From assembly GCA_013368445.1 (NCBI GenBank), contig JAACJO010000003.1:2914001-2978000 (forward strand): DNA of 64,000 nucleotides, written 5' to 3'. Below are positions 56,827-64,000 of this stretch, piece by piece. A program made the translations under genes and the position numbers. How positions within the stretch are numbered: position 1 is the stretch's first letter; the number at the start of each line of letters is the position of its first letter. The notes beneath the pieces are model-generated. The model was given only the letters and a program-made list of their open reading frames with translations. It searched no databases and was not told where the DNA came from. Source of the DNA: Leucocoprinus leucothites. Lineage: Eukaryota > Basidiomycota > Agaricomycetes > Agaricales > Agaricaceae.

Positions 56827-58496
56827 GATGTTGGTCGGGCAGGCGGCTCCAGATTTGTCTTTCGAATTTCTCGTCTGGAATCGTCTCTCTCACTGCTCTC
56901 AATACCTGCTCTCCCCCTTCGCTCCTCTCTCCATCTCCTTACCTCCTCTCTCCTCTCTCCATCTCCTTACCTCTTCTCTCCTCTCTCCATCTCGACCTCT
57001 TCTCGACCTAACTCTCTTTGGCATTGTGCTCATACATTTGATGAACACTCCTTTGACATTATTGTTACGGACCTTGCACCACGCCGTTGTTTTGTTATAT
57101 ATAGAGTTGCCACTTACTCTTTCGGATACCTCTCCTTATTCACTATGCACGCCTTGTTCTGAGATGTTAATTTTATCCTGGCATTTATTGTTGGATTCGG
57201 ACTCGGACGAGCTGGCCCTTCGTGGCGAGTTGACCAAGCGTACTACTCTAGCCACCAGATTACCATTATGTTGATTAAGAACACAACTCCTCAATACTTG
57301 CCATCATTTCATCAACTCGACATCTGAATTGACCCTATGTGGATTTAGCGCTTGAAGCTCCACGGAATTATATGATCAGAGATCAATTACTACTTATCTA
57401 TCCCCTTTATCTGCCTTCTTCTTGCGAACGGACGCCTGTACTTTGAACGCCCGAACCATTCATCTACCCGCCCGATATATCTGTTAGTTGTGAGCCTCCT
57501 CGGGTACATTTGAAGGGGGGCTATACTATTACACCTCCTAGCCAAGCTTAGTGTTATTCTCGTGCGTGGGTCCCTAAATCCTGAAGAGATGGTATACTGA
57601 GCCACAGATGAGCAGGAGATTTTCGACAGGTAAGTTCCATTTTAGAAGAAAATACGCCGAATTTTGATGCACAATATACGGTTTCTTTTCAAAATCCCGG
57701 ATAAGAATATTGTCATATTACGTACTGATGACTTCAAAGAGCTGACTAGCACGACAGCCTCTTCGTCTCTGACTGGAGTATGCATCACTCTTTTATCCCT
57801 CCCTCCTGACCTATGAGCGCCCATCATGTGTCAAGCCTGGCCGCGTTCAATGGATCTTTTCTTGGTATTTGACAGCTAATCTCTTAACTCCTGGTCCCTC
57901 CGAATCGGGTCTAGGGGCTGCGCTGGCTCCATGACGTTGCTTACAGTCTGCGGCGACGTTTCATGTGAAGGAGGGCGCGGAGGGGTTCCTCTGAAGCAGA
58001 AAAACATATTGTACAAGAAATGAAAGCTGTTTGGCTATTTCTTCGAGTCTCGTCACTACGTTGGTCTTACCAACCATCATATGAATCATTTGTCTCGTCT
58101 CGCGGGGCAGTGATTTGCTCCTTTTATTTACCTCTTTTTCTTGGTTGCATAGAGGCGACGTCTTCTTCGTGACTCTTTTCTCAGGAAAATATCTCAGGTG
58201 CGTCCTGCTTCGTTCTTTTGCGTATTCTGCCACTCACTGTGTGTGACGCGCAACAGCACTCACAGCTGCTGTCATCCTCACACTTCCGGCTATATATATC
58301 ATGCCATTCGAATCATTCGAACCACAAATATCATGGGAAGAACGATGTTTCGGATATCATAGGTTCACCAACACTGCTTGAGACTTAGTGGCCATTCCAC
58401 TAAGTAAAGCTAGTCTTCTGCTATAGCGTTTTTTTCGAGAGAACGGTCCACATTGATAGCAACATCCCTTCAAATCTTCTATTATTCATCTCCGCC
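56827..58496. other. Non-coding stretch with pyrimidine repeat
   Basis: 1.7 kb without a convincing gene. Contains the 28-base repeat at 56920-56998. A minus-strand frame at 57961-58233 is open for 90 codons but has no recognisable motif. A TATATATAT run near 58291 may belong to the promoter of the glutaminase gene. Confidence 0.4.
56920..56998. repeat. 28-base pyrimidine tandem repeat, nearly three copies
   Basis: The unit CTCCTCTCTCCATCTCCTTAC repeats with the CCATCT landmark at 56931, 56959 and 56987. Follows the CFEM stop codon by about 95 bases; probably in its 3' untranslated region. Confidence 0.8.
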
Positions 58497-61400
58497 ATGG
58501 CTTGTGGGACTGACCGAACAGATAGAGAACGTACTTGGCGAAATGCTTGGATCACCGGGACTAGCGATCAGCACAGCTTTCGGCAAACTCGTGTTTTGAA
58601 CTCTGGATGCCTAACAGGTCCTTCCCCTGGAGAACTTAAACATCTTCGAAGGTCTTGGTGGACTGCTGTTGTGATCATGCTCTTCTCTCTCCTTCTCCAT
58701 GTCTTCCTTGCCTGCGTGTTGCTGGTCAATACTCAATCGACACAACGAATTCCATTCCTTCCCCTCGCAGTGAAGACCCCGTACATGAACACATGGTTTC
58801 GGAATAGTGATATTGCACCCGCAAATGATTCGTCTATGTTTTTCCTGCATGATAAAGTTAGTATGTACCCTTGGATACTTCCCTTGGCCAAACGCACTGA
58901 CAACGTTAGAAATTGGGATGGGATGGGTTCATTCGCATCGATAACCAAACGTATCAATGGTTGGGAGGATCGTACAACTCAACTAGAACAGTCATGAGCA
59001 CGATCACACCGACAAAGACCATCTTCCGGATAGAAGCGGGCCCTGTTCAATTCAATCTTACCTTTTTCACTCCAATCGAGGTATGGGAACAGAGTGGTCC
59101 AACTCCATATCCTTTTTCTGATAGACCAATAGCCAAATGACTATGTTCGCCAATCAATACCATTTACCTACCTATACCTTGATGGCTTCTCTTTCAGCGA
59201 CTCTATATCACATAGGGTGCAGGTTTATTCTGATGTCTCAGGCGGTACGTCAATTCAAATTTGTGAGACGCATCTCATCTGCTGGCGTAGAATGGATATC
59301 GAGGGAATCAACGGCTCGTATTGAGTGGGCCACAGTGAAGGAGGGAGCCATTGTTTATCACCATGCTACCCGGAGCATCCCCGTGTCTATGGTGGACAAT
59401 GAGAATTTTGCCGATGATTCCATTATCTATCACGCAGTATTAAAGGTAAATTTTCAGGTTCTTCCGCGGAGCGGGTTTCTTGATAATGTACTGTTAGCGC
59501 CCAGGGTCTACATGGCGGACAGGAAGTTCTGGTGTGTGCCGTCAGAAGTTTATAGACAACGGAGCCTTGGACGGAGGCGAAGATACAGACTTCCGACCAG
59601 TGAACTCGTGAGCTTTCAAGTTAGAATGCCTACTTTAGAGATTTTTCTCTAAGACTTTTATTTAATAGGAGAGGCTTCCCTGGGTTCGCTCATGCCCTTG
59701 ATCTCGGCGATATATCATCTAGTGTACTACCGGATCCGGTCGTTTGGGCGGTTGGCCTCGTTCGTGACCCCCTCATTGGATACCCGGGCCTGAAACGGGA
59801 TCAAACGGGATACTACTGGTCTGCATATCCAGATATTAGCTCCGTGGTATGTGAGTATCATTGCGACACATCAGTTCTGGCCTGAGCTTTGTTATATAGA
59901 TCTCGGCATTTCTAAATGATTTCGAGGATGCTCACAATAGGAGCATGATCTTCGATACCAAGATTATGTCTGCTGCAAACGAGGTATCACCTGAATACGC
60001 AGATATTCTGTCTCTCGTAACAAGACAAATCTTTGCTTCGCTCGATATCACCTTGGAGAAAACGGGGGGAGGATATTTTAATTTATCAGCCGTCAGAATA
60101 TTTATGAGGGATATGGGAGTTTCGGCGTGAGTACATGCATACTCCTGGATCCCTAACCTTCGTCACTGACGCAACAAAACCCAGGCGGACAAATCCCGTT
60201 GATGTTATATACGGCGCATTTCCGGCGCTAGTTTACTTTAATGCAACAATCGCACGACACCTCCTTGAACCACTCCTCGAGCTACAAGAAAATTCATCAT
60301 TTGCGGCCCCTGATCTAGGTAGGCTTGCGTAAACACCTGTATTTGTCACTAATACTGAGACCGTCCAAGGAAACAGATATCCCACCATCTTGGGCAACTC
60401 AAGTGACACACACACACTTGCTATAGACAGTCTGTATTCAGAAATTATCATTATATACGACATCGTACTCATCCAATGATAGGCACGGGAAGTATGTTAG
60501 TCATGGCCTATGCACATGCAGTCAAGTCAGGGGATGGATCCCTCATATCTCGTTACGTGAGTATCTTCAATCACTCGCAGATTGTGTAAAAATTCAATGC
60601 TGCTATGTAGTATTCAACCCTGCAAAAATGGGCCGACTTTTTGGTTTCCACAGCGCTCAATCCTCCGGCCGATTCTGCAACTATGGACAGTTTCAAAGGC
60701 TTCGGGTCGGCTAATCTAGCACTCAAAGCAATTTGGGGCATTTATTCTATGGCAAAAATCAACGAGGCCATGGGGTCATCTAATACTTCGTACATGGTGA
60801 GTGAAGCTAGTGTAATCGACGAAGTCATATCTTAGCTATCACCGGAGGATCACGCTACCGCGATCCTTCAAAACTGGACTCAACGCGCCGTAGCAGAGAC
60901 GCACATCAAGTCTGACTTTGATCAGGAGGATTCATGGGGTCTGATGTACAACCTGTTCCCCGACATCTGGCTGAATTTCAACATGATAAGTAGTGACGTA
61001 AGTCTTCAGTCCGATAAAATACCTGTGCGGTGGTGTGATTGAGTTGTCATAACACAGACCTTGACGCGTCAAGCAGAGTTCTACAAAGGAAGGAGTAGTC
61101 AGTATTTCCTCGCCCTCTATCTGATCACCGACCTCATCTGCAAAAATCTCTCCGTGCAGGTACACAATCTGCGCTAGGCTTCCAAAGTTCTCAGGAAAAT
61201 ATTGTTTACCCTCGTAAGCTGAGGAACAGATCCCTCCTTCCCAAATAGCTGATCTCCGGTTGAAGACTGGACCCTTTTGACTGCAGCAACCATTCCTGAT
61301 AGTATGCCCGATGCCCGGAATCAACTCATCAGCTCTATTCGTCAGCGCATATTTGACGGCTCTCAAGATTTTCCTTTGCCGGTTCGATATAATGTCTTGA

Positions 61401-62100
61401 CCGGAAATGCATCATATGGGAGTAGTGCGAGGTACTTTCGCTCCACGCCTTGGTTCGTACAAATGCTAACACAATCGCCAGCGCTATATTCGGTGCTGCA
61501 TATGGGTTATTGGCTCGAAGGTGCGTGTGTTTTGAATCCCTTGCTACTTCAGCTCATTTGACCGGGATTCTCAGTCTACCCAACGTGGACATCAATGTTG
61601 ATCAATCTTCACCCTCAAGCTCCAGGCCCGCTAGAAATATTGGTGCCATTGTAGGAGGAGTGATAGGTGGTATCGCTGGGATCGTGGCCATGGCATTCCT
61701 CGGCCTTGTTTTCTGGACTCGACGCCGAAGAGTCACACAAGAAAAGAACTCTAATCCGGAGAGCCAACATGTTCAGCCACGTCCCTTTTTCCCTGTTTTG
61801 AGTTCAAACTCTAATGCAACATCGAAGGCCCCCAACAAGGTATGACGGGTTAGAGAGGGTCCATCGACAGAGCTGACCCAATTGCCTCAGGTTCCACCCA
61901 TTTCGACTAAGCAGAGAGAGGCTTTAGGTCGTGGAGCATATTCTCCAATACGTATTACATCCTCTGTGTCGGACGTCCCAACTAGTACGAACGACACTTC
62001 CGACACGATGGCTGAGGAAATTCGAGCGCAAGTTGCACAACTAAGGAGAGAGCTGGAACGCGTGCGTGACAGGGCTGATCCCCCACCTCGGTATACTTGA
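58497..62100 (+). CDS. GtaA-type glutaminase (DUF5127/DUF4965/DUF1793), membrane-anchored
   Basis: Glutaminase A family protein, about 880-900 residues over about 15 exons. It has an N-terminal basic cytoplasmic part and a membrane segment (AVVIMLFSLLLHVFLACVLL), then FLPLAVKTPYMNTWF, LGWDGFIRIDNQTYQWLGGS, PTKTIFRIEAGPVQFNLTFF, DYVRQSIPFTYL and RVQVYSDVSGEW. Later come QKFIDNGALDGGEDTDFRPV, VVWAVGLVRDPLIGYPG, YSTLQKWADFLV, SWGLMYNLFPDIWL and TLLTAATIPDSMPDARNQLI, all diagnostic of GtaA. A second membrane segment (GAIVGGVIGGIAGIVAMAFL) and a coiled coil (EIRAQVAQLRRELERVRDR) end at 62100. Near 60318-60360 the frame is kept only with a GC-type donor or a one-base shift, so that junction is uncertain. 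Family members hydrolyse glutamine; anchoring at both ends is unlike secreted ascomycete GtaA. Confidence 0.82.
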
Positions 62101-62459
62101 TGCTCTGTTATTATCTCTTAGCTGTGAGTCGTGTTGGATAAGAGGGCCATGGTTTTGGCGCGCGTAGCATAGACCTTGTTGAGGGTGTCCTCTGCCTGGG
62201 TCTGCCAGGGTAAACACTATCGCAGCTTCTTGCAGCAATAACTGTTTTTCGGTGCCCTCTGCTTAGTGTCATCGTCATACATGGGCCTCCAGGACTTGAA
62301 TCCGTTACCTTTTACGACAAGTGATTGTGTACTGGATCGTAAGTACTTTCACAGCCAAGCACTGGTAATTTGTTGTGTAACCCCACAATTTGAATACGAC
62401 TTCTTTTCAAAATCCCGTGAATATCACTCTGTTACGTACCAAATGCGCCGTAAGACCGA
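62101..62459. other. Intergenic region between glutaminase copies
   Basis: No gene. A stretch near 62385-62450 (with TTCTTTTCAAAATCCC and TTACGTAC) resembles one near 57685-57735, suggesting a small repeated element next to the glutaminase locus. Confidence 0.35.
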
Positions 62460-63674
62460 CTGATGAGCTAAGAACGATCATAAATACATAGTTCTTAACC
62501 CTGCGAAAATGGGCCGACTTTTCGGTTTTCAAAATGCTCGACTCCCCAGCCGATTCTGCAACTATGGACAAATTCCCGGGCTCGGAGATGGCTAATCTAG
62601 TGCTCAAAGGTATTTTGGGAATTTATTCTATAGCGAAAGTGAATGAGGCCTTTGGGTCGTCGAATACTTCATATACGATGAGTACATCTTGGTGTGTAAT
62701 TGATAAGATTCATGCCTCAGCTTTTATTCAAGGATCATGCCACCGCACTTCTCCAGACCTGGACGCAACGTGCTGTGACACAAACGCACATCAAGTCCAC
62801 TTTTGATCAGGAGGACTCATGGGGTCTGGTATACAATCTATTCCCTGATATTTGGCTGGATATGAAGGCGATTAGCAACGACGTCAGCAGACAAATTTCC
62901 GAAAAAGAATATCCCGTGACGCTGGATTGGAGCTACTGTGATAGATCTTGACGCGTCAAGCAGATTTATACAAAATACAGAGCGGTGAGTATTTGGCCCA
63001 CATGGATGAATCAATACACTGATCCGTAAATATATTTTTGAGCAGGAGTACAAGCTACTCTAAGCTTACAGAGTTCCCGTGGAAATACCATATACCCTCG
63101 TAAGTTGAAATGACAGGGCCCTAGTTTTTTCGTCGGTTGACTTCTAGTTGAAGACTGGAATCTTCTGACTGCAGCAACCATCCCTAATAATATGTCTCCT
63201 TCAAGCTCTAGACATACTAGAAATATTGGTGCCATCGTAGGTGGAGTAATAGGTGGCATCACTGGAGTCATCATAATAGCCCTTGCTCTCTGGTATCTAC
63301 GCCGAAGGCTCATGCAAGAATATGATTCCGAGTTGGAGGGGCAATACGTTCAACCACGTCCCTTCTCTCTTGTCCTAAGCTCAAGCTTGGATGTGGCACC
63401 TGAGCCCGCTAACATGGTGTCCAGGACTGAAGGTGGTCCGTTGACAAGGCTGGCCCAGCTGTCTCAGATCCCACCCATTTCCACTAACGGGAGAGAGGCT
63501 TTAGGTCGCGGAGCAGCTTCTCCAATCCGTGATATATCCTCTGCGTTGGACGTCACGAGTGCGAACGCCACTGACAACATAAGGGCTGAGGATATTCGAG
63601 CTGAAGTTGCACAACTGAGGAGAGAACTGGAGCGTATGCGTGACAGGGAGGATCCCCGGTCTCAGTATACTTGA
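62460..63674 (+). pseudogene. Truncated duplicate of the glutaminase 3' half
   Basis: Copies the C-terminal part of the gene just upstream. TLRKWADF, DSPADSATMDKFPGSEMANL and GIYSIAKVNEAFGSSNTSYT match the original, then DHATALLQTWTQRAVTQTHI and SWGLVYNLFPDIWLDMKAIS. After the LTRQADLYK piece it jumps through a short remnant (LLTAATIPNN) straight to the membrane segment (GAIVGGVIGGITGVIIIALA) and the coiled-coil tail, ending at 63674. The whole N-terminal two thirds and an internal stretch of about 80-100 residues are missing. The 3' part is well preserved, so the duplication is not ancient. Confidence 0.75.
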
Positions 63675-64000
63675 TGTAGTCTGTTAATCCCCTTTTGTTA
63701 ATACTCCCAATCGCATTCTTAGCAGTCTTTTAAAAACAGCCCCTTTTCTACCGACATACCGATTTGGAAGAAACGTATTTTAACAGATTATCGATCGATT
63801 TCAAGCGATGATTGGTTCACCACCCGAATATTGACAGGCAGCTGAATTGACACATTGGCATGCGTGGGTAGGAGGTACATAAAGTTCGGTAACTTATCCG
63901 GGAGCCGAAATCCTGGCTCGATACTAGGTGAGTATATAAACCGCGAACGATAATCCAACGCCCCTGCATAGGACCACTTTTTCCCACTATGACTATCCCT
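63675..64000 (+). promoter_or_regulatory. Probable promoter and start of a further gene
   Basis: A TATATAAA box at about 63933 is followed 56 bases later by ATG at 63989 (reading MTIP) at the very edge of the window. The pyrimidine-rich ACTTTTTCCCACT just before the ATG fits a fungal transcription start. Nothing can be said about the gene itself. Confidence 0.35.

Noticed and set aside
57961..58233. A 90-codon minus-strand frame before the glutaminase gene
   Set aside because: Open, but no motif, no paralogue and no splice or promoter support; kept out of the gene list.
1..64000. CRISPR arrays or bacterial operons
   Set aside because: The repeats present are tandem without unique spacers, and gene structure is intron-rich eukaryotic.

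Overview
The window looks like nuclear DNA of a mushroom-forming basidiomycete (Agaricomycetes). Genes are broken by many GT-AG introns of about 40-65 bases. The content is typical of that group: tandem cytochrome P450s, type-B carboxylesterases, a DUF6533 membrane protein, a KDZ transposase, a NACHT-type NLR remnant, a CFEM protein and a membrane-anchored GtaA-type glutaminase. Gene models were spliced by eye, so exon borders are approximate. I ran no database search and did not see the organism name.

Region 1 (1-26.1 kb) is an accessory enzyme cluster, mostly on the minus strand. It holds two carboxylesterases (1-1109, running off the window edge, and 21756-24109) and a one-exon carboxylesterase relic (1610-1784). 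A DUF6533 membrane gene lies at about 5.3-7.1 kb. Three closely similar, apparently intact P450s (7359-9510, 13071-15218, 18119-20265) were created by tandem duplication of a block of about 5-5.7 kb. The block also carries a decaying plus-strand gene of unknown family. Two broken P450 pieces (24590-24977 and 25419-26125) close the cluster. The repeated pairing of P450s and esterases suggests modification of a small molecule, but no synthase or other backbone gene is visible.

Region 2 (26.4-53.8 kb) is bounded by a pair of 119-base inverted repeats, 26447-26565 and 53721-53839, full of nested palindromes. Inside are a KDZ transposase with its cysteine cluster (27997-31383), a Spt5/NusG-like protein with NGN and KOW domains (31634-34156 and probably further upstream), a small basic protein, and a long protein with a WFKNN motif (50632-53260). 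Between 36.7 and 49.4 kb lie six small, highly divergent genes. They share a hydrophobic strand, a phase-0 intron directly after it and a common core. Three end in a hydrophobic-plus-acidic tail like a SUMO-interacting motif. I do not recognise this family. The block may be one 27.4-kb cargo-bearing KDZ element or a nest of related insertions. I found no target-site duplication, so single-element status is an inference.

Region 3 (53.84-64 kb) starts with an NLR whose NACHT domain begins abruptly at Walker B, exactly where the right inverted repeat ends. It continues with a CFEM/GPI-type surface protein, a GtaA-like glutaminase with transmembrane segments at both ends (58497-62100), and a truncated, internally deleted duplicate of its 3' half (about 62460-63674). 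A probable promoter for a further gene lies at the right edge.
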